DNA of 64,000 nt from positions 54,403,680-54,467,679 of the forward strand of contig CM040741.1 in NCBI GenBank assembly GCA_022829145.1. Reading direction: 5' to 3'. Below, piece by piece: positions 1 through 11,975 of this stretch. Position numbers and translations under genes: made by a program. The notes under the pieces were generated by a model. The model ran no database searches. It worked only from the letters and a program-made list of their open reading frames with translations, and had not been told where the DNA came from. The DNA comes from Albula goreensis. Lineage: Eukaryota; Chordata; Actinopteri; Albuliformes; Albulidae. Numbering within the stretch: position 1 is the stretch's first letter; each line of letters starts with the position of its first letter.

Positions 1-928
1 TCGAAACATAAAACTAAAGACTGTATTATGTATTTGAAGAGTGGACTCAAGCATATAAGCTATGCTAATTTGTCATCTTCATAGATCCTAAGGGTAAAGG
101 TATCTTGAATAGCTTACTTTTTGTATTGCATAATTGTTTTGGAGACCAGTTAGTGTATTTTACAGTATTTTGGTACTTTGCGTGAATTGTACGCAAGTTA
201 CTTAATTGCTTTCGTGTCAGCTACACATGTGATTTAAAAGCTTGATTTAAAAGCTTTTCAAAAGTATGAAATTGACGCAGTCTTCCAAAATGTGCAAACT
301 GTTGTATAAAAATATTATTTCTGTTGCTCAACAGCAAGTGTGTTGAAGGGCTGGTGTTCGTCTTTACTAGTCTAGAATGTATTTTGTGGTTCACACACAG
401 TAGATAACATTGTGTTTATGTAAATCTGATTTATTTCTTGGATAAGAGACAGTGAATTCTAAAAGGCCTGAATTCTATAAATGCAAGTGTTGTTTTTACT
501 ATGTATTACTTAATGTTGGTAGTCAATGCACTTTCCTGACTGTGTTTGAGAAAAAGAGAACACTTACATTTAGTTTTGAGTTTAGGACAAAGCTTGAAGA
601 GATAGCCATGTTGAAGAGATATGTGCTCATTTTGCACAGACTCAAATTCGTTGTATTTCGCTGTTTAATGTCTCCTTGTAGACTTTGTTTATATCTGTGC
701 AATCAAATAAATATTACTGTAACAAACATTGTTTCTAATTATTGCTCAGCATTTATATAGTGAATACATAACATATGTAAAAAGTGCTCATTAAATAATA
801 TCTTCAAAACTAAGCAGTTGTGTGAATCACTTTATCCATCTTTTATAACATGTTAGGAATTGAGTTCTTTAACTCACATGTTTGGGTATAGGAATTATAT
901 TTGGTAAATGTTTATGGGTTAAAATTGT

Positions 929-930
<2 letters not shown>
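1..930. other. AT-rich intergenic sequence, no gene seen
   Basis: No open frame here has splice sites, domain signal or recognisable family similarity. The 102-codon frame at 452-760 is low-complexity AT-rich coding noise. A distant intron of the EGF-transmembrane gene on the minus strand could extend through this stretch. Confidence 0.5.

Positions 931-1013
<83 letters not shown>
931..1013. repeat. (CA)41 microsatellite
   Basis: An uninterrupted CA dinucleotide tract of about 83 bases. The two overlapping open frames that read through it as poly-Thr-His are artefacts of the repeat. Confidence 0.99.
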
Positions 1014-1016
<3 letters not shown>

Positions 1017-1554
1017 TATTTTCTTACTTTTTGTACTGCTTACAATCTCTGTGGAATTTTACTCTTGTCTGAATTTTTACTTTGATTTGCATCAGTTTCA
1101 TGTAAGTATTAGTTCATGATTCTTTACCTGTGCAACCAATTACAGTATGACTGTGCTATGTTTTGATTAGTGTTACACCTTTTCAAGTTGGAGCTAGGGA
1201 AAAAACATTCCCTTTTTGTTGTAGCTAGCAAACTGTTTACATGTTGTGGCTAATATTAAGGCTAATATTTTGATAGCTAGATAGGTACTCACTGTGCTAA
1301 CAATTGCTCTGTTCCTTTGAACAACAAGTTACAGCATAATAATACATATAGTAATGTCAAAATTTCCACATCCATAATACATCATATATAATGTCGTAAT
1401 ATAATGTATTGTAATGTAGTAATTATATAAAAACCATCAATAGAAAATACATGAGAAAGGGCAAAACATAACGTACACAACATCATTAAAATTACATACA
1501 TAAGACATATCAGAGACCGAATAAAGAAGAATGGGTTCTTCCATACTACAGTAC

Positions 1555-1656
1555 CTGTGTCCTTCCAGTCTGGGGGTGATCAAGGTGTTGATTAGAAATG
1601 CAAACGCTCCATCAATCTCCACATTCTCCGGCAGCTTCCCCTGGCTGCCCAGGTTT
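1555..1656 (-). CDS. Candidate coding exon of unknown gene
   Basis: On the minus strand an AG at 1658-1657 and a GT at 1554-1553 (CACAG|GTACTG) bracket 102 bases that stay open in one frame. The frame includes the segment LPENVEIDGAFAFLINTLIT. The exon needs one base to finish an incoming codon, which is what the EGF-transmembrane exon upstream at 3809-4061 would supply if spliced at its internal donor. The two could therefore belong to one gene. The polypyrimidine tract before the acceptor is weak, I do not recognise the peptide, and no next exon is visible. A plus-strand exon with the same borders has an early stop in two frames. Confidence 0.25.
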
Positions 1657-3703
1657 CTAAACTTGCATGAACCAAACCTATGCTGACACCATGTGTTCCT
1701 CTGACTGGTAAGTTATGATATCAACGTAGTTATGCATAGAGACAACACAAAACTATTTTGGTGAATCTTTCATATAGCTTTGGATATCTCCAAACTTTCA
1801 TATTTTAAGGCTACTAATAATTTGGAACACTTAATCTTCCTCATTAAATGCCTTTATAGTGAAATGAATTTGTAACACATTATAATTAACAGTGATTGGC
1901 TTTGTTGCTATGTAGTATGTAGTTACAAAAATGTAGTTTGGACATTTTTTTGTGCATCTTGTTCATTGGGATTAGTTTGAGACCAGTGTGCCCATCCATT
2001 CTTAATCACACCCCTAAATTCCATAATCAAAATCCATAATTCCATCCCCACAGATACATTATAAGTATACAGTTGTAAATCTTTATGTCCCTATTAGTCT
2101 GTATGCTACAAAGACTGTCTGAAACAAAACCCTAAGCCTTCAGCTTTGGTGGGTGTCCCGGGCCATTCAAGGTGAAGAGTTAATAATCAAAGGGTAACAA
2201 AGTGCGCACACCTATACATTTCTTTTTACCATGTCTACACAACAAAAAAAGCACCAGAACTCCTCTGGTGAAACTTAAATATTTCAATAAACAACTACAA
2301 GTCAATTAATTCCAATTACATTTTTATTACAATCCAAAGAAAAGTTCATCATATGTACACCAGTCAAAAAATTAAGTAATTGCATGAATTTTTAGAATAT
2401 TTAAAGTACATGTATGAAAACAAAATAATATCATGGTAACACAGTCAACACCTTTTTACATCTACATGCAAAAGTAAACAATTATATTGTGGGTTTCATG
2501 GAGTATGTCTTTATCTGTTTCCTAATGGTTTTTACAACTTAAGATGAGGGTAACTGGTCTAAAAATCATTCAGGGTCTGACTGTAATTATAGAAGCCTTA
2601 GTCTTTTGTTGTTATGGAAGGTCATTGTCAATGCTTGCCATGTTGATCTTCTTTGATTCACTCATCAGTTTCCTGTGAAGACAGAGCCAAGGATACTACT
2701 GTAAATTACAATAAGAACAGCAAAAAAGAAAAGAAAGTTCAAAAGAAACTATCATCTTTGGGGTTCAAAAAACAAACAAAATCTGCAAAAAACCGTTTCT
2801 ACTTCAGACAGATAGGCATCTGTAAAAAAAGGAGGTATAGTTGAATGTCAATCTCTTTATACAGGTAGTTTACAAACAATAGAAACAAATGTTCAAACCC
2901 TAAGGGATTGTGGTTGTTGCATAATGGTGTGGAGACGTATTATCCTGGTTTAGTTTTAGTGATCCTTACAAAGCAAATGTAATATTAATCATAACTCAGT
3001 TGTACTTAATGAGTGGCCATCATCAATCTCATGTTAAGTTCTCATGGAAGTTCTTTCCAAGGGCCTCCAGGCAGCTTATGCTGTAAAGACATTTTTTCTG
3101 TAGGCAAAAGCATGAACTCTGTGATTAGGTGTTACAAGTCCTGGTTGCACCATTGCTGCCTATGGCTATAGGTCTGCATTGATGAGGGATAATGATCGAG
3201 GGCAAGCTGGCTACTTTTTTTAGTCCAGTTGCTCTCTAGCAGCCATGCCTAATCAGGTAGGAAGCCTGTAGGTACATTAAATGTAATCCTCTGATGACAT
3301 GGACAGGATGTGATTGGTGGTGTGTAATGAAGCAAGGGTTGTCATCATGTGAAACGGAAGTGTAACAAGTTCAACCTCCTCTACCTGTAGTCAGCAGGTT
3401 ATATGGATGCTTTTGAAGTTGAGAAAAAGGGGGGCAGGAATAATAAGAAAAATAAAGATTTATTGAATATGTTGAGGTGGCATCCAAACACAGCCACAGC
3501 TGTAGAGACACTATTTTGTATAAAGTTATCACATCTAAACAAATCTGTGATACAGGTGATTTTTTTGCATTCTTAAAATAAAATATGTATTTCTTGGCAG
3601 TATCTCCTCATTGCTAGAACTAAATTAAAGAGAGGAACTTCTGACAAGTTTAAAGTATGCATCAGGTAATACTGGTTGCATGATACACCATAATTGAAAA
3701 CCA
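1657..3703. other. Non-coding stretch between candidate exons
   Basis: Mostly AT-rich sequence. An A-rich patch at 2700-2840 gives a short lysine-rich frame on + without start context or splice sites. A minus-strand AATAAA lies at 3464-3459 and could end a longer 3' untranslated region of the EGF-transmembrane gene. I see no other feature. Confidence 0.45.
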
Positions 3704-3709
3704 TTTATT
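3704..3709 (-). terminator. Polyadenylation signal (AATAAA) for EGF-TM exon
   Basis: AATAAA read on the minus strand, about 57 bases after the TGA at 3766-3768. It would serve if 3766-4061 is the last exon. A second AATAAA at 3464-3459 is an alternative. Confidence 0.4.
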
Positions 3710-3765
3710 TCACTTAAAATCTTTACAATCTTATGACTCTTCTTGCTTATAGACTCTTTCGAGCA

Positions 3766-4061
3766 TCAGGCATTGAAGTGAAAAGTAATAATGCTTTTTG
3801 CTGAGTACCTGTTGTATGCCTTCCTCTTCTTTCTAATCAGCATGAACATGAAGGCAAGAAGGATGATGCCACCAAGGACACCAAGGACCCCTAAGCTGAG
3901 TGGGACCCGGATAGGATCACTGACCCGGTCCTCACAAAATGTCCCTCTGTATCCCAGCCGGCACTCACAAGAGGTTTCTCCATTCAGTATCAAACACTCG
4001 CCATGATCTTGGCAAAGCTTTTTATCACACACCAGGGGTGTTGAAGTGGGCATAGCTGCTG
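3766..4061 (-). CDS. C-terminal exon: EGF-like domain plus transmembrane helix
   Basis: A minus-strand exon beginning after a CCCCCATAG acceptor at 4062 (two bases complete a split codon). It encodes one six-cysteine EGF-like module with spacing C-x4-C-x5-C-x8-C-x-C-x8-C, including the GYRGTFC turn. A short linker follows, then a hydrophobic helix of about 22 residues (PLSLGVLGVLGGIILLAFMF) and a basic stop-transfer stretch (IRKKRKAY). This is the tail of a type I membrane protein with the EGF module just outside the membrane, as in meprins, IMPG2 or membrane mucins. The spacing does not fit TGF-alpha-like growth factors. Read straight through, it stops at 3766. A donor (AACAG|GTACTC) at 3808 would instead splice onward. 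Upstream exons were not found, so the parent gene is unidentified. Confidence 0.6.
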
Positions 4062-5415
4062 CTATGGGGGAGAGATTGATATCAATTGAACACCAGCATT
4101 TTATCAGCCCAAAAAAAAAAAACACACTTATTAGACAAGCTACCTCACTGACCTTATTCTCTTCAGCTTTACTACTAATGATGTAGGAGATGCAGGTTGC
4201 TTGTCTGCCATTGTTGATAATGCAAGCTTTTTCAGTGGAAGTGATTTATTACAGTCTTTTTATTATAACACAAAAATCTTGTCTATTATACTTTTAAAGG
4301 TGATTACCTTCCAGCATGAGCTGACCCTAACAAATAAACTAATTGATTGAAGTGTTTTTGAGAGAGGCACTGATGAAGACCTGAGAGAGACTGAAATGTT
4401 TGTTCACTTGTTTTGTGCCCTTGTGGGCTTGTGTCTTTTGTGCACATTTGTATTTGCAGTCTATAACATTTTTAAGTACTGACAATTTATAATATCACAC
4501 AAATTGCTGCCCAAAAACCCAGACTTAGCAGAAAATATAATGTTTGTACTACAGCCTGTCAAATCAGATGCAATCCATGGTGTCAATCCCTCATCAATAC
4601 TTCTTTATATTGTCAACAAAGACTTTTTTTGCTCCTCTGCATTGAGTTTAAGATTGTTTAATATTCCCTGGCTTGAAATGTCAATCAGATGCAAATATAC
4701 AAATAACATACATATAAAATGATGTATCATAGTTAATGTATCCTGTACTGTAAGCTCTTGATGTTCTATAAAATTAGATTCATATGCTTTCTGAAACTTC
4801 CCCTCTAGTTGTGTTATATGTTGTTTTATTTCTGGCCTATGTCCACATCTAGCCTCATTAAGAAAAACAACAGCGTAACAGTTTCATAAGGTTATACATA
4901 GCCCCCAATCTACCAAAAGCAAAAAGTAAAAGTAAATGCATGAAAATAACACATCACAAAATAATAATCACAAACGCTATTATAGAGAAGTTACAAAGCA
5001 TTATGGAACACGAAAGCACTGAACTTAAAAGACATCTAATACCTTGAGACCTTTCCTGTTTCTTCCATTTTCTGACGTAATGAGCGTAAGGAAGAGCAGT
5101 AAGAGTAAAAGGGATAGTTTGATTGAATAGCATATATTCTGAAAGCTATTAAAGTTTTTCTGATTGAATTGCATATGACCATTAAGTGGCTAAGTACATT
5201 ACATTGAATCCAAGGACTTATCTTAATAACATGCCAGACTAGTCTTCAAACTAAAGCCTGTTTTGATGGAATCGCATGTCTGTAAAGTGCACTAGATTAA
5301 ATCCCATTTAGTGTTTGAGAAACTTTGGTAGGGAATTCAACCACAGGAAATGTTTTCTTATAACCATCTGACATACAAACAATATGTTAATTATAATCAC
5401 ATATGAGTTTGTTTT
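4062..5415. other. Probable intron or intergenic DNA
   Basis: AT-rich sequence upstream, on the minus strand, of the EGF-transmembrane exon. It should hold at least part of the intron leading into it. I see no further EGF-like, SEA or other exon here on either strand. Confidence 0.4.
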
Positions 5416-5808
5416 GTGAAGCAAACAACATATTTGTTTTATGACAAATTAAAACTCTCACACATCCTTGAATTCTTTATCAAACTATGGGTTCAACTTA
5501 ATCAGCCAATCTTAGATAGCACCACTGCATATTTTAAAATGAAACAATTCCCCTCCTATCTCCCTACCCTCTTCTTGATGAATGCTAGCCATTATCAGTT
5601 TCAGCCCATAAACTGTTTGCCTATGAATGTTTACAAGGTGTGTACACATATAGAAGAACCTTCCTTCTTTTACATTGCACCTCAGGCATGGAATACATGT
5701 ATTATGAAAACCAAACTAAACAAGTACTATGAAAACTATACAACTAAACAATTATTAGTCATCATATCCCCAAGCAATTTTAAATCTGGTGAAGAAGCAC
5801 TGTGTTAA
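5416..5808 (+). mobile_element. LINE (L2/CR1-like) ORF2 C-terminal remnant
   Basis: A 130-codon open frame. Its second half resembles the conserved tail that follows reverse transcriptase in L2/CR1-type LINEs: a P-x-YL-x-x-L segment (PSYLPTLFL) and, about 50 residues on, the S-F-x-x-x-A-P-x-x-W-N block (SFFYIAPQAWN). A short AT-rich tail containing AATAAA follows near 5977. The match is by eye and loose. It is a decayed fragment without the catalytic domain and not a host gene. Confidence 0.35.
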
Positions 5809-8542
5809 CAGAGCATATCTAAACTTTAAAAAGTCATTTTCTTATCAGTTGGAATAGTATTATGTATTGCATTGTAGTTGCATTGTTTTACCTGAAATCT
5901 TATATGTGCACCACTGCTATCGTGTCCAGATTTCTTTTAAAATATATGTAATCTTAGTGTGATGTCCCAAGTAAATAAAAGATGATAAACAAATAAATTA
6001 CTGTATATAATTTTATTTCACCTCGTGATATCAGCTATTTATAGAATCTGTATTGATTTATCTTAAATCTCCGGAGACTTGGAGGCATAACAGGCTAAAA
6101 GAAAAACAATGAACAACTAAGTTTCTCAGCAGCTGGTCAATCAGGTTTCACCAGAAGCATGACAGAGCAAAAAACAAAGCATCTGTAAAAAGTAAATACC
6201 TAAGGTCAAAATGCAGAGCAAATGCACCAAAATCTAAAACAAACATATATCCATAAATATACTCACCTGTCTTGGAAATGCAGGATAGGTTTTAAGAGAG
6301 GTACTTAGCAAGACACTACTGAGATTGGAAATTTTATGAAAAATGTGGTAAAGGTAAGATCGTTTTTATGGTTTTTGCTGCAAACTTAAACTACAAGGGG
6401 GAAAAAAATTCCCCCGAGGAAGAAAAATCAGGAAAAAAAGGCAGGAACAAGCTCAAGAGCTAAGCCCTTTGAGTACTTAAAAACAGGAAGAATCGGTTTA
6501 GCCACCCCTCCCTGTCAGTAAACTTCAATGAACCCTCTTGTGTACTTGCACAAATATGTGCCGGCTGCACACCTGAACAATGAGTAATGTAACTGAATAA
6601 CGTCAGCTTTTGCATTGAAAACAAATGTTTTCATTTCACACTTTGGCAAGATCAGCAATTCAAAATAGGAACAATCTATTAAGAATTATTTTTTGTGATT
6701 CAAACCTAAGGATGAGTTGATCAGGTTTATATTTGGATTTGATCTGAACCATGAAACATGTTACTGTGTCAATGATAATACATTTCATCATGCATAGTTT
6801 TATTGAATATTGTTTTGATTTTGACATTTAACAAGTATCAGCCGAGCTCCTAGTTATTTGATATAGCTCTGAGGAATAATGCTATTGCTATTTTATTAAC
6901 ATTTGGCTGCTTCTGAACAATGAAACCAATGGAGCTGGCTGGCTTACCTCCATTCCACAGCAGACCTGGACCAATTGTTGCCTTCACCTTTAACTCATGA
7001 TCTTTTTATTAATGTTACGTGCCATTACTTCACCATGCTTTTGGTTCACCTGAAATGACATCTTTGTTTTGGGGGACTGCTCTCTGTATTTTAATAGATA
7101 CATATAAATTATGTACAGAGACATGAATATGATGGCAGATAGTCGTTTGTGCCTCATCTAGAGTTAGCCAGACTAGTGAGCTGCTACTGTGCAGTAGGCT
7201 CCATGTTTTGTTATCTTGTCATTAGCCGTCTGATAATGAAGTCTGCTTCCTTAAAAACCAAATAACTCGTTTGCACATAACACAGTTGGTTATCTACAGT
7301 TGTAACTTGAGATAAACTTTAGATTAAATTATAAAAATAAATATCAACTGTGTTGTGAAACACAGTAATGTCAAAGTTTCGTAGTGCTGTCATCATTTTA
7401 CTTTTTTGGCAAACGCATTGTGGCTTTTGAAACTTGGAAATATCTCCAACCAACCAACCTGAAAACTTGCCTCTCTTACAAGAATCCACAGCAGTGCTTG
7501 AGAGAAGCTGGGGAGGGGGGTTACGGTAAGTGTGTTCACAGTGAGATTGTTGCTGGAATTCATCTCTTGGTCTTTAGAGGTGCTAGTTTGCCAATCCATT
7601 TTTGTACTTTTTCTCCCAATTTTTCCCAACCCCTAACCAAGTTAGTTGGGTCACCACAACAATCATTCTGCTGGCTCAGAGAGGACAGTTATTGGCACAT
7701 GACTCCTCTGATTCATGTGAAGACAATTTCACGTCCTTCATCATATATACAACTAAATGCACACCACCTATGTCATTGGAGGAAGGAAAAATCTGCACAA
7801 ACTCTTATACTGCTACAGGTACCAGGAAATGTTGCGCTGTTTTACATTCCCAGAAGGCATTATAGTAATGACAGAAACTTTGTCTGACTGGTATCATCGT
7901 GATACCATCATCATATGCTGTGCAATCTTGATGAACTTTCAGAACTTAGAAGATTCTAATAAAAAGACAGAAATACATTCACATGGGTTCCTGGTGCAGT
8001 GATTTCATAATAATAACAATAATATCATAGATTTTTGAGAAAAAAAAATCTTTATATATTTTGCATTTCAGAATTTTTAAAAACGTATTACTTCTGCAAT
8101 CTTTTGTTGCAAGTTTTGTACATGTTCTCAGGTTTTTTTCTCACTGTTGGTTTATCATATATTTAACAGTAATGATGTTTAAAGTGGTTTTATGTATATA
8201 CTGCACTGTCATCCTTAACCTGATGCTTCACTGGAAACTCTCAACTAACTTAAATGGGACAACTGGCAGAAATGCCTTACTGCACACTGAACAACAGTCA
8301 GTGCTATAGAAACTGAGGGAGAATGCACAAATATTTGGAGTTCCATTCAGATCATTCCCCAGCCTTCAGAAAATTGTAGATAAGCACGTATACATTCCAG
8401 TCACATTCAATCTCTGTGCAAGTTGCTGCTTGCCCAAGCAATTTAATGGCAATAAATATTATGCTCAAGGGTTCAAAAGATATTCACATTAATATATGAG
8501 TTGTGTTTTCATAGTGGTAGTGCAGTGGTGGACTCAGTACGG
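5809..8542. other. No supported gene
   Basis: About 2.7 kb of AT-rich sequence. The longest open frame (7384-7887, +) overlaps other frames and shows no family signal. A donor-like GAG|GTAAGC on the minus strand at 6944 lacks a convincing paired acceptor. I annotate nothing. Confidence 0.45.
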
Positions 8543-8790
8543 TTAATATCTCCTGGTATTGTCTTGTCTTTGCTCAAAACAGAAGTTATCAGCCCCATTC
8601 AAATAAAACCCAACTTCCTACATGAAAATCTCCTCCTACACTGGTATTGTCTTTTCTATGCTCAAAACAGAAGTTTTCAGCTCTATTCAAATGAAACCCA
8701 ACCTCCTACACTAACATATCCTCCTACCGTAGTATTGTCATTTCTACACTCAAAACAGAAGTTATCAGCCTCATTCCAATGAAACTCATC
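8543..8790. repeat. 88-bp tandem repeat, three copies
   Basis: Three direct copies with an exact 88-base period. The anchor TATTGTC recurs at 8557, 8645 and 8733, and CTCAAAACAGAAGTT follows at the same offset each time. Copies differ by scattered substitutions. Each unit contains AAACCCAACcTCC-like sequence that matches the DNA just before the Y-R-x-I-S-N block of the adjacent LINE fragment, so the unit appears to come from the element. 88 is not a multiple of three, so each copy changes reading frame. Confidence 0.9.
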
Positions 8791-8895
8791 CTTGATTTCA
8801 AAGTCCTGGATTATTATAGGTCTATTTCTAATGTCCTGTTTCTTGCGAAGGTTCTGAACTGGTTGCTGCATATCTCCAGTACCATCTTAACTTCA
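8755..8895 (+). mobile_element. LINE (L2-like) reverse transcriptase fragment
   Basis: Frame from 8794 reads DYYRSISNVLFLAKVLNWLL, recognisable as the NYRPISNLPFLSKVLEKV block at the start of the palm/fingers region in L2-type LINE reverse transcriptases. The frame decays on both sides. It is a dead fragment on the plus strand, opposite in orientation to the YADD fragment 1.5 kb away. Confidence 0.75.
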
Positions 8896-9959
8896 CCACT
8901 GCCTACTGTCTTTGACAACTGAATATAATTATTGAGCATTGTGACCCTCATTGGCAAACCAAGGTCACTAAAACAAGGTGAAGGAAAACGAAAATACAAA
9001 AATCCTTTAATGAAGAGGCAATTGAAACACAAATGAATAATATACATGCATTCATCAGGGTGTGGACCAAAATCTGCACTACATGCAGAAGATGCAGACA
9101 AACAGGTAGTATAGTCAAATGCTACAATTTCAGTTCCAAACAGAAGCAATTACACAGTTCTCAAGATGGAGGCAGAAGGGTGCTGACACATTTTTTTTTT
9201 TGCTAAAAAGCATGATATATTTTTACTATATGATCATAAAAGTGAACCAAAATTCTTGGAAAAGTAATGCAAAAGTTCAATTTAGTCTGCAGGATTTAAA
9301 ACCTGTGTTTTCATAGAAATGCATGATATATTGGGAGTTAAGCATTTGAGCATTAGATGGATCTTCAGTGCTTGACACCTGAGAGCTATGCAATCATTTC
9401 TGAAGGAGTTGCCATAGAATGTCTACCACTAGATGGTACTAAGTCCATAGAAATGAGAGTTATGCAGTAGATTACACCACCATTTCATACATCTCCAGAA
9501 AACAACATAGATGAACATAAGATAGGCTTCCACCATGGGGTGCTCATCAGCCAATTCATTTCTTTGGTCTATTAATGATTATGATGAATATATGCTTGCT
9601 AGATTAATGTCATTCATCTGACACCCAAATGTGTTTGACTGATATGAATGGCTACTGGATAAGCAAGTTTAATTTTAGTTTTGTTTAATTCAGCTGGTTT
9701 CTCATTAATGTTAGCCAATGAGATTTTGTGTAATTTGAAGAATTGAAATGTTGCTCACTAATGACACAGCTAGCAACAATGCCATAAAAAAGAATATTTT
9801 CAATTCAAATATTTTCTGGTCTAAAAAGTGAATGGGGCAACGATATAGTAAAACAACCTAGCTGGCTAGAAACAATAATTTAGTTTAGGCAGTTGTCAAA
9901 GATTAGAGTTATTGTTGTGAAAGGTGAACAAGAAAAAGGCATGATGTCATATATTCACC
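8896..9959. other. Sequence between LINE fragments, nothing recognised
   Basis: AT-rich sequence between two oppositely oriented LINE pieces. The 111-codon minus-strand frame at 8814-9149 overlaps the plus-strand LINE fragment and is probably meaningless. Confidence 0.4.
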
Positions 9960-10548
9960 TCAGCTTTCAGAAGCACTGCTATTGGTATTAGACACAGTTA
10001 ACTGAACTACTTGCAAACTACAACATGACTGTGCCACCTTTCTAATATTTTTAAGGAAAGCAGCCAAGCCACCCTCCTTATGTATTTTTTCTTTATTAGA
10101 AAGAAGGAAGGCTGAGAGGGTACAGAGTAGAGGAGGCATAGATAGAAGGATTGGGGCCTGTAAAGCCATTATTTTAAACTTGATTCATATTTGATATTAA
10201 TAGTTCCAGCTCTGAGTAAATCAAATCATATTTCTACTTTGAACCCAGAATTAGAGCTCAAGGTTTACCAGGATAAAGGTGGAGACTCTAAGACATTTCG
10301 TATTTAATGCCATTGAAAGAATCATTTAGTGCAAATTCCTTATTTGTATCACCTGGCTTTCAAGTGGATGATGAATACAACTGTCTATCATCTGCATAAC
10401 AGTGAAAGGAGATGCTATTCCTAGAAGAATGCGAAGAGTTGCACACATATGCACACATAATAGGAGCAATGGAACATGCATATAAACCAACTGACATGGA
10501 CAACTGTCTATTTGACAGACAGAAAGGAAATGAACCAGCGAAGAACAC
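9960..10548 (-). mobile_element. LINE (L2-like) reverse transcriptase fragment with YADD
   Basis: On the minus strand 10548-10360 encodes SISFHCYADDRQLYSSST, the catalytic YADD strand of an L2-type LINE reverse transcriptase (family form GISFHCYADDTQLY). Further 3', 10169-9960 carries FLKNIRKVAQSCCSLQ, matching the thumb-side F-x-L-r-N-I-x-k-v-r-p-f-l-s block. The blocks are in separate frames with stops between them, and the part before YADD is eroded. The remnant is non-functional, with no target-site duplication seen. Confidence 0.8.
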
Positions 10549-11975
10549 TTAGTTCAGACCATCCAGCTCCTTAATTGATGCATTAAAATCGCATAATGAA
10601 TGATATGAAAAGCTAACCTTCAATTTAAGAGAAATGCATTTATTACCAATAATTTGCTACTCTAAAACTCTAAAATCAGTTGCAGCACTGTGGTTGGATT
10701 GGCAAATGTTCCACCGACAATTCACCAATGAATTATGTTACTATGACTCATGCACCTATGAATTACATCATTGCATACAGTTGCAAATACTTGTTAAGAA
10801 ATCAGCAATACATCAATGAAACAGTCTAAAGAGTGCATGTGCATGAAAGTGTCAAGTGGCATATTGGTTATTTCTTGTAATTAAAATTTTTCAGGGTGAT
10901 GCGTTATGACATTTAATTCAAGGCTTAAGAGGGGAGTATGGTTCTTTATGTTATTCTATATGTTATGTTAATCCTGTCTATAAAAATCTTGCAAATTTCA
11001 CTTGCCACTACTCAGTCAAAATGGATTAATAATTTAAATCCATTAATCAATAAAGACGACGAACAAAACTATAGTTGATCTTATTTTCAAGCTTCATTTC
11101 AGATAAGTACTTGGCTCTTTCATTCTATGCAGATTCATTGTACTTCCGTACAAGTTCTTCCATTAAGCATAAGTCTATGTATAATTTAGACTTTCTATTT
11201 CCATTACACCTTTGCATATACTGTTTTTTATTCCTGAGTACAAATAATGATTCTCTGCATAAACAGCTAAAATTGGAGGAGTTAGGCATTTGATTACTTT
11301 TAAAGATACAGCAAAGACATAATTACAGAATATAATTGGTTGTGTATGTTCAATTTTATTTTACATACAGAACTGTATAAAATTATGTTCTAAGCACACC
11401 TGTCTTCTGTAAATTTAAGGATTGTTGAAATGTGGGTACAACTTTTCACATATCAAGATAACTTTCTCTTTATTAACAATCATAGCTGAAGAGCCTTGGT
11501 AATTTAATCTCATGAACTAGCGTGTGCTGCTATATTGCACTTTCAGACCCATGTTTATAGGGTCCTCTGTACTTGTGAAGTGTATTGTACTGTTGCTGTC
11601 GATGATGTTGCTGCTTTGTTGTGCTCTCCTTGACAGAAAACCACCATCCTGGGGATTAATAACATGATCATTCACTGTAATTTCTGTGCACAATGGCACA
11701 GTGCAGCACTGTTCCATTTGTGATGCATCAGTTGTGACCTGTGGCCAAAGGCGGAGCTTAGCTTGTGATTGGTTTTCAGTAATGATAAATGGTTGGGACT
11801 GGAACCTGGGTGATTTTTCCTAATTCCATGGGAAATTCAGCTCCAGAAATATCAGGATATTAACTGAGCCTACAGCAAGAGTTACAGTGGCTGGTACATA
11901 TTGCTTTACTTGTAAGATTCACAGCTATACATTTATAGCTATACAAGAGAGAAGATATCTCAGAAGTTTGTTATA
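10549..11975. other. Upstream flank of the receptor gene
   Basis: No coding exon recognised. It contains the presumed promoter and 5' leader of the receptor that starts at 11976, but I see no confident TATA box, initiator or upstream non-coding exon. Confidence 0.4.

Noticed and set aside
882-1119. Poly-Thr-His open frames
   Set aside because: They simply read the (CA)41 repeat, and have no start context, splice sites or domain.
2653-2844. Lysine-rich 63-codon frame
   Set aside because: A-rich low-complexity sequence without family similarity.
6944-7000. Possible minus-strand exon ending GAG|GTAAGC
   Set aside because: The donor is good but no acceptor with a pyrimidine tract pairs with it, and the short peptide is uninformative.
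7384-7887. 167-codon plus-strand frame
   Set aside because: No recognisable domain, no splice sites, and competing frames of similar length on both strands.
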